Of a stretch of 6,641 nt of DNA, positions 1-5,952 are shown piece after piece. A program made the position numbers and the translations under genes. Positions within the stretch are counted from its first letter, which is position 1. Every line of letters begins with the position of its first letter. The notes under the pieces are model-generated. The model did no database searches. It worked only from the letters and a program-made list of their open reading frames with translations, and was not told the origin of the DNA. Source of the stretch: Gallionellaceae bacterium (GTDB lineage: Bacteria > Pseudomonadota > Gammaproteobacteria > Burkholderiales > Gallionellaceae). Location: contig JAUSKS010000053.1 in NCBI GenBank assembly GCA_030646595.1, positions 1-6,641 of the forward strand. The letters run 5' to 3'.

Positions 1-132
1 GGTACGCATTTTGCCATCGGCTTCAATGGCTACGATGGTTGCGCTCCTGGCAATTTTGGCCGGTGCAGCCGACATCGCGCTGGCGATGATTTTTTTATCA
101 TTGGCCGACGCGTTTGCGGTATAGGTATACAT
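1..132 (-). CDS. Conserved hypothetical, probably exported protein; 5' part only, likely beheaded by an IS insertion
   Basis: A minus-strand frame is open from an ATG at 132 to the window edge (44 codons seen; the C-terminus is outside). It reads MYTYTANASANDKKIIASAM and continues with SAAPAKIARSATIVAIEADG and KMRT. The MSAAPAxIAxxATI...DGKMRT pattern resembles, from memory, small hypothetical proteobacterial proteins of about 130-150 residues that continue with a glycine/tryptophan/cysteine-containing segment and normally begin with a signal peptide. No signal peptide precedes it here: the in-frame stop TAA at 151-153 is also the transposase stop, and no Shine-Dalgarno sequence is visible before the ATG. 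The codons just before the ATG read Ala-Leu-Ala, as at a signal-peptidase site, and contain CTAG (135-138), a known type of IS630 target. I infer that an IS cut off the signal peptide, leaving a probable pseudogene. The function is unknown. Confidence 0.45.
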   Translation of the reverse strand, partial: MYTYTANASANDKKIIASAMSAAPAKIARSATIVAIEADGKMRT

Positions 133-134
133 GG

Positions 135-138
135 CTAG
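135..138. other. CTAG, possible IS630 target site at the remnant's end
   Basis: CTAG lies 12 bases beyond the transposase stop codon. Several IS630 elements insert at CTAG and duplicate the TA. If this is the left boundary, the element's terminal repeat would lie between 139 and 150. The partner end is missing, so no terminal inverted repeat can be paired to confirm this. Confidence 0.25.
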
Positions 139-150
139 AGCATTTTTGAT

Positions 151-357
151 TTAAGCGCATACATACCCAGAAGATGCAAAATAGTTTTTGCATTCGTCTG
201 GTGAGAAAGCATCGAGGAGTTTTCCGATCTCATCCCACAAATCGCCGACTGTACGTTTGGCGGCTTTGCGCAGCAGCGATTTTAGCTTGGAGAACATCTT
301 TTCGATGGGATTGAAGTCGGGTGAATAAGGCAGCAGATAGCGCAATGTTGCGCCTGT
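151..357 (-). pseudogene. IS630-family transposase, 3' remnant
   Basis: The last 68 residues of a DDE transposase are recognisable, from TGATLRYLLPYSPDFNPIEK to the end ...FASSGYVCA. The block YSPDFNPIE carries the final glutamate of the DDE triad in the IS630/Tc1-like superfamily. The following lysine-rich helix, the TVGDLWDEIG segment and the ...DECKNYF tail are typical of the family's C-terminus. A full transposase would have more than 300 residues in total, and the segment with the preceding catalytic aspartate (usually just upstream, in an LDNxxxH-like context) is absent. Upstream of the threonine codon at 355-357 the frame stays open to about 552, but the translation no longer looks like a transposase. 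This marks the break point of a deletion or rearrangement. The fragment cannot be active. Confidence 0.8.
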
Positions 358-600
358 AGTGTCACAATAATAAAAATGGCGACTGGATGGTCGCTGAGGT
401 GTAGTATTCCGCTCTGTTGCCTTGCACACAACAGATTGGTATTCGTTTGTACGACCCCGGCATTTAGCCATTTTGGGTGCCAGACTGCTGGGGGTTTTAC
501 AGGGCAGGATGAGCGCTATTCGCACCCGCATAGCGCAGGAAGCTCTATCCAAACCAGTGGAGCGTCTTGATTTTTATCTTAACCAGAAGGGGGAGTTGTT
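358..600. other. Intergenic stretch between IS remnant and Kelch gene, with a small hairpin
   Basis: I find no convincing gene here. One plus-strand frame is open from 398 (first usable start TTG 422) to the TGA at 602-604 and overlaps the next start codon in an ATGA arrangement, but its 60-residue product is not recognisable. A perfect 7-base inverted repeat, GCGCTAT (513-519) and ATAGCGC (530-536), encloses a 10-base loop. It could be a weak hairpin or protein-binding site upstream of the Kelch gene. No clear -35/-10 pair stands out. Confidence 0.4.
588..595 (+). promoter_or_regulatory. Strong Shine-Dalgarno sequence for the Kelch-protein gene
   Basis: AGGGGGAG ends 5 bases before the ATG at 601. 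It is the clearest ribosome-binding site in the window and fixes the start of the downstream gene, ahead of the second in-frame ATG at codon 3. Confidence 0.75.
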
Positions 601-2592
601 ATGAATATGATCAGAAAGACCGCAATTGTCGTTCTATGGAGTTCTGTGTTTTCTTTCAACCTGCAAGCAGAACCTTTGTATCCTTTGCCCATACCAGATA
701 CCGGACCCATGAGTAGCGTAGCCGTAACCCCGGCTAATGCGTCACTGATTGTTGGCGAGACCAAGCAATACCAAGTTAGCGGAACATTTATGGATTTATC
801 CACGCGCGACTTAAGCGCAGGCGCATCCCGCATTGCCACCCCTGCAATAAATTCGACAAGCCTCTTTGGCAGCGCTACTCTCCTTGACGATGGCAAGGTT
901 CTTTTGGCGGGGGTACATCAAAATGACACGAGCTTAAGCCTGCCGTCCTTTCTTTATGATCCTGCGACCAACACCTTTGCTGAAACGTCCACAATGCAAG
1001 AACCGCGCAGTTACTTTGTCGCTACGCTCCTAAAAACCCGTAAGGTATTGTTTGTCGGCTCATACGGATACGGCCCGTCGGATTTCTCAGGAACGGCAGA
1101 GCTATATGATCCTGACACAGGTACCTTTAGCTATACCAGCTCAACGCAAATAGCGCGGTCTAGTCCAACAGCTACGCTTCTTGACAGCGGCAAAGTACTC
1201 GTGACCGGGGGGTGGGTAGGAGAGATGGCGGGGGTAATAACTTCTGCTGCTGAGGTTTATGACCCGACGACTGGCACATTTAGTCTTACCGGTCCCATGT
1301 CAATTCGCCGAGCTTGGCATACAGCCACCCGTCTTCTTAACGGCGATGTGCTCGTAATTGGCGGAAATGCAGTCAATCTAAAAACAAATACGGCCGAGAT
1401 TTATGACCATGTTACCGGCCAATTTAGGCGCACCAACAACGATATGGCTGCGAGCCGACAAAACCATGCTGCCACGCTACTTGCAAACGGCAAGGTCTTC
1501 ATAACTGGAGGTTCTGTAGCGGAAGATGAAATATATGATCCTGTGACCGCCACTTTTAGCAAGACCGGAACAATCTCACCACTCAGGAGCGAAGGAGCTA
1601 AAGCCACGCTCCTTGGGAACGGTAAAGTTTTCCTAACCGGGAAAAATTTAGTCGAAGATATGATCTATGATCCCGCCACAAATGTATTGAGTTCTACCGG
1701 CATTGCTAATGCTAATGCTACTGCCTTCTCTGTTGGTGCTCCGCTCCTAAAAAATGGCAAGGTTTTCGCGCTCACTGTTAAAATAGAATTTCCAATGGGG
1801 TTGTTATTTACTGATATTTTTACTCCGGCAGAGGACATTACTTGGTCCAGCAGTCGGCCATCTGTTGCGACCATTAACCAAACCGGCCTTGCTTCCGGAG
1901 TGAGTTATAGCACATCGTCAACGACCCCCAGCATCGCCGCCAGCTTAGGCACGATCAGCGGCAGCACTTCGTTGAAGGTGTATTCTAAGTCCCCCACTGT
2001 CGTTACCAATTCGGTCGCCAATGTTCAACAGACTACGGCGACACTTAATGGTACGGTCAACACAAATGGTGATACTGGCGGTGTATGGGGCGTGTGCGCG
2101 CCAGCATCGGGTAATTTTGGCAGTGTCATATTAACAAGCCCGTTCAATGGGCAGTTAAGTCTTAATATGACAGGCTTGGAAAGTAACACGAACTATACTT
2201 GCCATATGAATGCTTGGGTAAACCATACAAACCAGCCAGACACGGTAGGTACTCCAGACATCACCTTTAAGACGCTGACCTATCCAGCACCAGTAGCCAC
2301 GACGGGGGTAGCCACGCAGATCAAGGCGACCAGCGCCACGCTGAACGGTACTTGTAATCTTCAGGGTGGTTCCGGGTCGGCTTGGTTTACATACTGGAAA
2401 ACGGCCAAGCCGTCAACGGTCATAACTACGACATCGCAGCCTCTATTGGCTTCTTCAAGCCTGGTGGCGGTATCCCAAAGCATTAGCGGGTTGAGCAAAG
2501 GGGTGACTGCGTACACTTTCACACTAACGTGTGAGAACAATGGCGGGAAGGATATCGGGGTTCAATCTGCATTCCAGACGCTGAACCGATAG
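601..2592 (+). CDS. Exported Kelch-type beta-propeller protein with split Big_2 domain and two FN3-like repeats
   Basis: This 663-residue protein of unknown function is probably secreted or periplasmic. Residues 1-23 form a Sec signal peptide (NMIRK basic start, hydrophobic core, LQA|E cleavage site). Residues 38-72 match the first half of a bacterial Ig-like Big_2 domain (SVAVTPANASLIVGETKQYQ, then GTF-D-ST-DLS). Residues about 90-409 carry seven repeats with core TLLxxGKVxxxGG, starting near 91, 141, 191, 241, 290, 335 and 381, a period of 45-50. Six are followed by a YDP/YDH-x-T turn (near 119, 169, 220, 268, 312, 356); the seventh has FTPA. This is the Kelch/galactose-oxidase-like propeller pattern. 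Residues 411-461 (DITWSSSRPSVATINQTGLA to GTISGSTSLKV) match the second half of Big_2. Two FN3-like repeats follow (464-559 and 563-661, each with ATLNGT). No LPXTG or PEP-CTERM anchor is present. GC looks lower than in the flanking housekeeping genes. A binding or adhesion role is inference only. Confidence 0.88.
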   Translation: MNMIRKTAIVVLWSSVFSFNLQAEPLYPLPIPDTGPMSSVAVTPANASLIVGETKQYQVSGTFMDLSTRDLSAGASRIATPAINSTSLFGSATLLDDGKVLLAGVHQNDTSLSLPSFLYDPATNTFAETSTMQEPRSYFVATLLKTRKVLFVGSYGYGPSDFSGTAELYDPDTGTFSYTSSTQIARSSPTATLLDSGKVLVTGGWVGEMAGVITSAAEVYDPTTGTFSLTGPMSIRRAWHTATRLLNGDVLVIGGNAVNLKTNTAEIYDHVTGQFRRTNNDMAASRQNHAATLLANGKVFITGGSVAEDEIYDPVTATFSKTGTISPLRSEGAKATLLGNGKVFLTGKNLVEDMIYDPATNVLSSTGIANANATAFSVGAPLLKNGKVFALTVKIEFPMGLLFTDIFTPAEDITWSSSRPSVATINQTGLASGVSYSTSSTTPSIAASLGTISGSTSLKVYSKSPTVVTNSVANVQQTTATLNGTVNTNGDTGGVWGVCAPASGNFGSVILTSPFNGQLSLNMTGLESNTNYTCHMNAWVNHTNQPDTVGTPDITFKTLTYPAPVATTGVATQIKATSATLNGTCNLQGGSGSAWFTYWKTAKPSTVITTTSQPLLASSSLVAVSQSISGLSKGVTAYTFTLTCENNGGKDIGVQSAFQTLNR

Positions 2593-2927
2593 CAAGAGCA
2601 TAGCCTGGGTTGAGTGTTTTTAGCGCAACCCAGGCGCTCTATGCAACAGTGCCACCCTCATTTGTCAAAATTTTTTCTCACGCAACCTCAATCGTTCGCC
2701 TAACCCAGATTTTACTGGTCGGGATTCCCGCACGTGGAACGAAAATCGCAGCCCAAGTGCATTCTGCTTAGTATGTAGTCAATCCAGATACCACCTAAGC
2801 CAGCGGTAAATTTCATGTACATCCGCGAATTGGTTACCTCTGTAGCTAGGCGGGCTAGCCGCATGTTGCATCTTGAGTGCGCCTCTGCTACGTTGCGGCC
2901 TTGTTTGAACAAGCCCTGGATTAATAG
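2593..2927. other. 335-base intergenic region upstream of pdxJ, no supported gene
   Basis: Beyond the hairpin this stretch holds no frame I can support. A 66-codon minus-strand frame (2712-2912) has no recognisable product and no good ribosome site. I looked for a recO end before pdxJ, as expected from many proteobacterial gene orders. The only frame reaching pdxJ (ending TAA at 2921-2923) is about 15 codons long and does not look like RecO. Small dyads are present: GCTAG (2845-2849) with CTAGC (2855-2859), and CTTGTT (2900-2905) with AACAAG (2908-2913). The second lies 14 bases before the pdxJ start and could be an operator. The pdxJ promoter must lie here if the gene is not read through from upstream, but I cannot place it. 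Confidence 0.5.
2598..2644 (+). terminator. Hairpin just after the Kelch gene, possible transcription terminator
   Basis: CCTGGGTTG (2604-2612) pairs perfectly with CAACCCAGG (2626-2634) around a 13-base loop. The flanks GCATAG (2598-2603) and CTATGC (2639-2644) extend the stem past a 4-base bulge (2635-2638). It starts 6 bases after the stop codon. No T-run follows directly (the nearest, TTTTTT, begins about 25 bases downstream), so it is not a textbook intrinsic terminator; it may stabilise the 3' end instead. Confidence 0.5.
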
Positions 2928-3644
2928 ATGATAAAACTCGGATTAAATATAGATCACGTCGCCACCTTGCGTCAGGTACGCGGTACCCGTTACCCCAACG
3001 TGTTGCAGGCCGCCTTGATCGGCGAGGCGGCGGGGGCTGATGCGATTACCCTGCATCTGCGCGAAGACCGCCGCCACATTCAGGATCGCGATGTAGAAAT
3101 TTTGCGCGACATGCTGCAAACCCGGATGAATCTGGAAAGCGCGATTACCGATGAGATGCTGGCTATTGCCTTGCGTACCAAGCCGCATGATGTGTGTTTT
3201 GTGCCGGAGCGGCGCGAAGAGCTGACCACGGAAGGCGGCCTGGATGTGCTGAAATATTTTGACAGTGTGCAGCGCGCTTGCGCGCGCTGTGCGGAGGCGG
3301 GCATTCGCGTGTCTTTGTTTGTAGACGCAGACGAAAAACAACTGGATGCAGCGCACAAAGCAGGTGCGCCTGTAGTGGAAATACATACAGGTAAATATGC
3401 CGATGCCGCCAGTGTGCCGCAGCAAGCGCAGGAATTGGCCCGCATACAACGCGCAGCGGCACATGCTCATGCCCTGGGTTTGCAAGTCAACGCCGGACAT
3501 GGTTTGAATTACCATAATGTGCAACCCATCGTGGCCATTCCCAATATCTGTGAACTCAATATCGGCCATGCCATCATCGCCGAAGCATTATTTATCGGCC
3601 TGGAAGAGGCGGTGAAAAAAATGAAGGTGTTGCTGCGCGCATGA
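2928..3644 (+). CDS. pdxJ: Pyridoxine 5'-phosphate synthase
   Basis: PdxJ condenses 1-deoxy-D-xylulose 5-phosphate with 3-amino-2-oxopropyl phosphate (1-amino-acetone 3-phosphate) to make pyridoxine 5'-phosphate, the ring-closing step of the DXP-dependent vitamin B6 pathway in the cytoplasm. The 238 residues cover the full family length (E. coli about 240) as a single TIM barrel. Visible signatures are [20 protein letters not shown] near the start, [14 protein letters not shown] (42-55), TRMNLESA (65-72), [17 protein letters not shown] (91-107), EIHTGKYA (151-158), [12 protein letters not shown] (187-198) and [13 protein letters not shown] (209-221). His43, Glu70 and His191 align with the E. 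coli catalytic residues His45, Glu72 and His193. The ribosome site is weak (TGGA, 7 bases before ATG). Its stop overlaps the acpS start by 4 bases (ATGA), so the two are translationally coupled. The usual upstream neighbour recO is absent. Confidence 0.97.
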   Translation: MIKLGLNIDHVATLRQVRGTRYPNVLQAALIGEAAGADAITLHLREDRRHIQDRDVEILRDMLQTRMNLESAITDEMLAIALRTKPHDVCFVPERREELTTEGGLDVLKYFDSVQRACARCAEAGIRVSLFVDADEKQLDAAHKAGAPVVEIHTGKYADAASVPQQAQELARIQRAAAHAHALGLQVNAGHGLNYHNVQPIVAIPNICELNIGHAIIAEALFIGLEEAVKKMKVLLRA

Positions 3645-4018
3645 TCTTCGGTATTGGCACCGATATTATTGCCTATAACCGCATGGCGGCTGTGCATGAA
3701 CGCTACGGCGAGCGGCTGGCGCAGCGCATATTAAGCCCACAGGAATGGGCAGAGTATCAGCAGCATAAGCAGCCCGTGCGCTTGCTGATGAAGCGCTTCG
3801 CCGCCAAGGAAGCATTGGCCAAGGCGGTGGGCAGTGGTCTGCGCTATCCGGTTACGTTACAGCGTATCAGCGTGGTGCATGACGAGAGTGGCAAACCCGC
3901 TTTGGTGTTTGATGCGGAACTGAGCGCGCACCTGATAAAGTTGGGCGTGACCCACCATCATTTAAGCATCAGCGATGATCATGATGTAGCGGTTGCTTTT
4001 GTTGTTTTGGAAAAATGA
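3641..4018 (+). CDS. acpS: Holo-[acyl-carrier-protein] synthase
   Basis: AcpS transfers the 4'-phosphopantetheine arm of coenzyme A onto the conserved serine of apo-ACP, activating it for fatty-acid synthesis. It is a cytoplasmic, magnesium-dependent trimer in this family. The 125 residues match the usual length. GIGTDII (4-10) carries the metal ligand Asp8, and [16 protein letters not shown] (51-66) holds the family signature with Glu57 as the second metal ligand and the CoA-binding lysines. The C-terminal strand [18 protein letters not shown] (107-124) is the typical closing motif. The start ATG overlaps the pdxJ stop, so it is probably translated by coupling; no separate Shine-Dalgarno sequence is needed. 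The pdxJ-acpS pairing is common in proteobacteria and supports both calls. Confidence 0.96.
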   Translation: MIFGIGTDIIAYNRMAAVHERYGERLAQRILSPQEWAEYQQHKQPVRLLMKRFAAKEALAKAVGSGLRYPVTLQRISVVHDESGKPALVFDAELSAHLIKLGVTHHHLSISDDHDVAVAFVVLEK

Positions 4019-4038
4019 ATCTAAAAATCGTAGTTCAA

Positions 4039-4165
4039 GCCACAGAGAACACAGAGGACACAGAGATGATGCGAGCCTCCCACGTTTTTCATATTCGCCT
4101 GGAGGTAAGGGGGTCATTAAAGACCATTCATGGCTTTTCTCTGTGAACTCTGTGTTCTCTGTGGC
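4039..4165. repeat. Inverted-repeat element of CACAGAG units between acpS and the permease gene
   Basis: The left arm (4039-4065) is three 9-base units: GCCACAGAG, AACACAGAG, GACACAGAG. The right arm (4139-4165) is its reverse complement with 25 of 27 bases matching; the two differences are in the third unit (GA versus TT). The arms enclose 73 bases. Similar CCACAGAG-type repeats are scattered in many bacterial genomes and are often mis-annotated as short proteins (HREHRGHRD, FSVNSVFSV). The transcript could form a 27-pair stem. TTTTTT at 4172-4177, six bases after the right arm, gives it a terminator-like look that might separate acpS from the transporter genes. Confidence 0.85.
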
Positions 4166-4185
4166 CAATGCTTTTTTCAGGATGA

Positions 4186-5169
4186 ATGAGTACCTCTGAG
4201 CCCATGTCCCCCCGCCTGCTGTTTATCCTGCTGCTCAGCGCAGCCGTACTGAGCCTCAGCCTGGCTTTGAGCAATGGCGCTTTGCCACTGTCCGTGGCTG
4301 AGGTCGCGCATGCGTTGTGGCATCCTGCCGATGGCATCGCCAGCGAAGTGGTGTGGCAATTGCGCTTGCCACGAGTGTTGGCCGCGTTTACTTGTGGCAG
4401 CTTGCTGGCCTTGGCTGGCGTACTGCTGCAAACCTTGTTACGCAATCCATTGGCCGATCCCTACATCCTGGGTATTTCCGGCGGGGCTGCCGTGGGCGCG
4501 CTTTCGGCCATGTTACTCGGCGTCGGTTTGGTACTGATCCAACTGTGCTCATTCAGCGGTGCGCTGCTGGCAATGATGGCGGTATTCGGCTTGGGTTTTC
4601 GATCAGGGGAAAGAAATGTTTACCGCTTGTTGCTGACTGGCGTGATGTTTTCCGCTGGCTGCGGTGCCTTGGTCAGTTTGTTATTGACGCTGGCACCCAG
4701 CGCGCAGGTGCAGGGCATGTTGTTCTGGTTGATGGGCGATTTATCGCACCCGCAAGGTTTGCCGCTGGCTGCTGGGGTGCTGTTGCTGGTGGGTACCGGC
4801 GCCATGATATTTTCGGGCGGTCTGGATGTACTGGCAGGTGGTCTGGATAAAGCAGCGGCCTTGGGCATCGCGCTAAACCGCTGGCAAATGGCGCTGTATT
4901 TTGCTGCTGCTGCATTGACTGTAATGGCCTTGCAATTGGGAGGCAGTATCGGTTTTGTCGGCTTGCTGATACCGCATGTGATTCGTTTGTTGGGAGTCAG
5001 CATACACCGTTGGCTGATTCCTTTATCCATATTATTAGGCGGCAGTTTTCTGGTTGCTGCCGATACCCTGGCGCGCACCTTGTGGGCACCGTTGCAATTG
5101 CCAGTGGGCGTGTTCACCGCTTTGCTCGGCGTACCGGTCATGCTATGGCTGCTGGGGCGGCGCGCATGA
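4186..5169 (+). CDS. btuC: FecCD/BtuC-family ABC transporter permease
   Basis: This is an inner-membrane permease of the family that imports cobalamin, haem or ferric siderophores, working as a dimer with two ATPase subunits and a periplasmic binding protein. It has 327 residues (E. coli BtuC 326) and is hydrophobic throughout, with about nine or ten membrane stretches. Family marks are RLPRVLAAFTCGSLLALAG (60-78) followed by LLQTLLRNPLADPYILGISG (80-99), the GLDKAAALGI segment (219-228) that corresponds to the ATPase-coupling loop, GGSIGFVGLLIPHVIRLL (252-269), and LPVGVFTALLGVPVMLWLL (305-323). ATG 4186 has AGGA only 3 bases upstream; ATG 4204 (residue 7) is an alternative start without a ribosome site. 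The stop overlaps the ATPase start (ATGA). The symbol is by similarity. Cobalamin as substrate is a guess, since neither btuF, btuB nor a cobalamin riboswitch is visible. Confidence 0.9.
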   Translation: MSTSEPMSPRLLFILLLSAAVLSLSLALSNGALPLSVAEVAHALWHPADGIASEVVWQLRLPRVLAAFTCGSLLALAGVLLQTLLRNPLADPYILGISGGAAVGALSAMLLGVGLVLIQLCSFSGALLAMMAVFGLGFRSGERNVYRLLLTGVMFSAGCGALVSLLLTLAPSAQVQGMLFWLMGDLSHPQGLPLAAGVLLLVGTGAMIFSGGLDVLAGGLDKAAALGIALNRWQMALYFAAAALTVMALQLGGSIGFVGLLIPHVIRLLGVSIHRWLIPLSILLGGSFLVAADTLARTLWAPLQLPVGVFTALLGVPVMLWLLGRRA

Positions 5170-5930
5170 CTTTGCAAGCCCATAATCTGACCGTAGCCAT
5201 AGGCGGGAAAACACTATGCCACGATCTGGATATAAGCATCCGCCCCGGTGAATGCTGGGGAATTCTGGGTCAGAACGGCGCGGGCAAGAGCACTTTATTG
5301 CGCACCCTGGCCGGTTTACATCCGCCGCAAACAGGGGCTGTGAGCTGGCAAGCAGTTGCGCTGCAAAATTATACGCGGCGCGATTTGGCCCGACATCGCG
5401 CCGTGTTGTTGCAAAACGAAGGCGGGGAATTCTGGGGCAGTGTGCTGGATTATGTTTTACTCGGACGCTTCCCTCATCGCACGGCATGGTTTCGGTACAG
5501 CGCGCAGGACCATGCGATTGCGCAGCAGGCCTTGACCCATATGGAATTGACCGAGCTGGCAGCACGCCCATTAAATACTTTATCCGGTGGGGAACGCCAG
5601 CGCGCAGCAATAGCCCAAGCGTGGGCGCAACAAGCGCAATGCTATTTACTGGACGAGCCTTTGCAGCATCTCGATTTACGCCATCAAGCGCAAACCATGC
5701 AGATGTTCACGCAACTGCGCGAACAGGGATGCGCAGTGCTGATGGTGCTACACGATTTATTCTGGGCGCAGCGTTGTTGCGATCATGTGCTGTTACAGTT
5801 TGCTGATGGCCAGATCATGCAAGGCCCTGCCTCTGAACTGCTGACACGCACACATCTGCAAGCCTTGTATCAATGCAGCTTGCGCGAAGTGACCGGGGAG
5901 GGGGAACGCAGTTTTGTTGCCAGTGTATAA
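5166..5930 (+). CDS. btuD: FecE/BtuD-type ABC transporter ATP-binding protein
   Basis: This ATPase subunit powers the permease encoded just upstream, in the cytoplasm at the inner membrane. It has 254 residues, typical for cobalamin, haem and siderophore import ATPases. All nucleotide-binding motifs are intact: Walker A GQNGAGKST (35-43), Q-loop glutamine 83, ABC signature LSGGERQR (139-146), Walker B CYLLDEP (159-165) with catalytic Glu164, D-loop HLD (168-170) and switch His196. I chose ATG 5166 because it overlaps the permease stop in ATGA and places the first strand (LQAHNLTVAIGGKTL) correctly. A longer in-frame start at 5010 would read through the permease gene in another frame and adds nonsense sequence. 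The gene ends at TAA 5928-5930. Substrate identity is open, as for its partner, and the cobalamin symbol is provisional. Confidence 0.92.
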   Translation: MTLQAHNLTVAIGGKTLCHDLDISIRPGECWGILGQNGAGKSTLLRTLAGLHPPQTGAVSWQAVALQNYTRRDLARHRAVLLQNEGGEFWGSVLDYVLLGRFPHRTAWFRYSAQDHAIAQQALTHMELTELAARPLNTLSGGERQRAAIAQAWAQQAQCYLLDEPLQHLDLRHQAQTMQMFTQLREQGCAVLMVLHDLFWAQRCCDHVLLQFADGQIMQGPASELLTRTHLQALYQCSLREVTGEGERSFVASV

Positions 5931-5931
5931 T
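5926..5931 (+). promoter_or_regulatory. Candidate -10 box (TATAAT) overlapping the ATPase stop codon
   Basis: A perfect TATAAT sits at the end of the ATPase gene, about 130 bases before pcnB. No good -35 hexamer lies 16-18 bases upstream, and the palindromic repeat would fall in the leader. It may serve pcnB or be chance. Confidence 0.25.
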
Positions 5932-5952
5932 CCGGGGTTCTTTAAATATGCT

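Noticed and set aside
1705..1720. GCTAAT tandem (two and a half copies) inside the Kelch gene as a phase-variation tract
   Set aside because: The unit is 6 bases long, so copy changes would keep the frame, and the tract is too short to be unstable.
2712..2912. 66-codon minus-strand frame in the gap before pdxJ
   Set aside because: I recognise no family, it has no ribosome-binding site, and the composition is that of non-coding DNA. Kept only as part of the intergenic description.
2943..3569. Long minus-strand open frame of 208 codons opposite pdxJ, plus two shorter ones
   Set aside because: They lie wholly within a confidently assigned pdxJ, have no recognisable domains, and arise from its codon bias.
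4039..4165. The regularly spaced CACAGAG units as a possible CRISPR array
   Set aside because: Units are only 9 bases apart with no spacers, and the second set is inverted, not direct.
3962..4199. Short frames with HREHRGHRD- or FSVNSVFSV-like products around the acpS/permease gap
   Set aside because: They are translations of the CACAGAG repeat, a common source of false gene calls.
5010..5165. Longer N-terminus for the ATPase starting at 5010
   Set aside because: The extra 52 residues come from the permease gene read in another frame and resemble no ATPase; the ATGA-coupled start at 5166 gives the normal family length.
4620..5183. 187-codon minus-strand frame opposite the permease gene
   Set aside because: It is the antisense shadow of a hydrophobic membrane protein gene, with no ribosome site or known domain.
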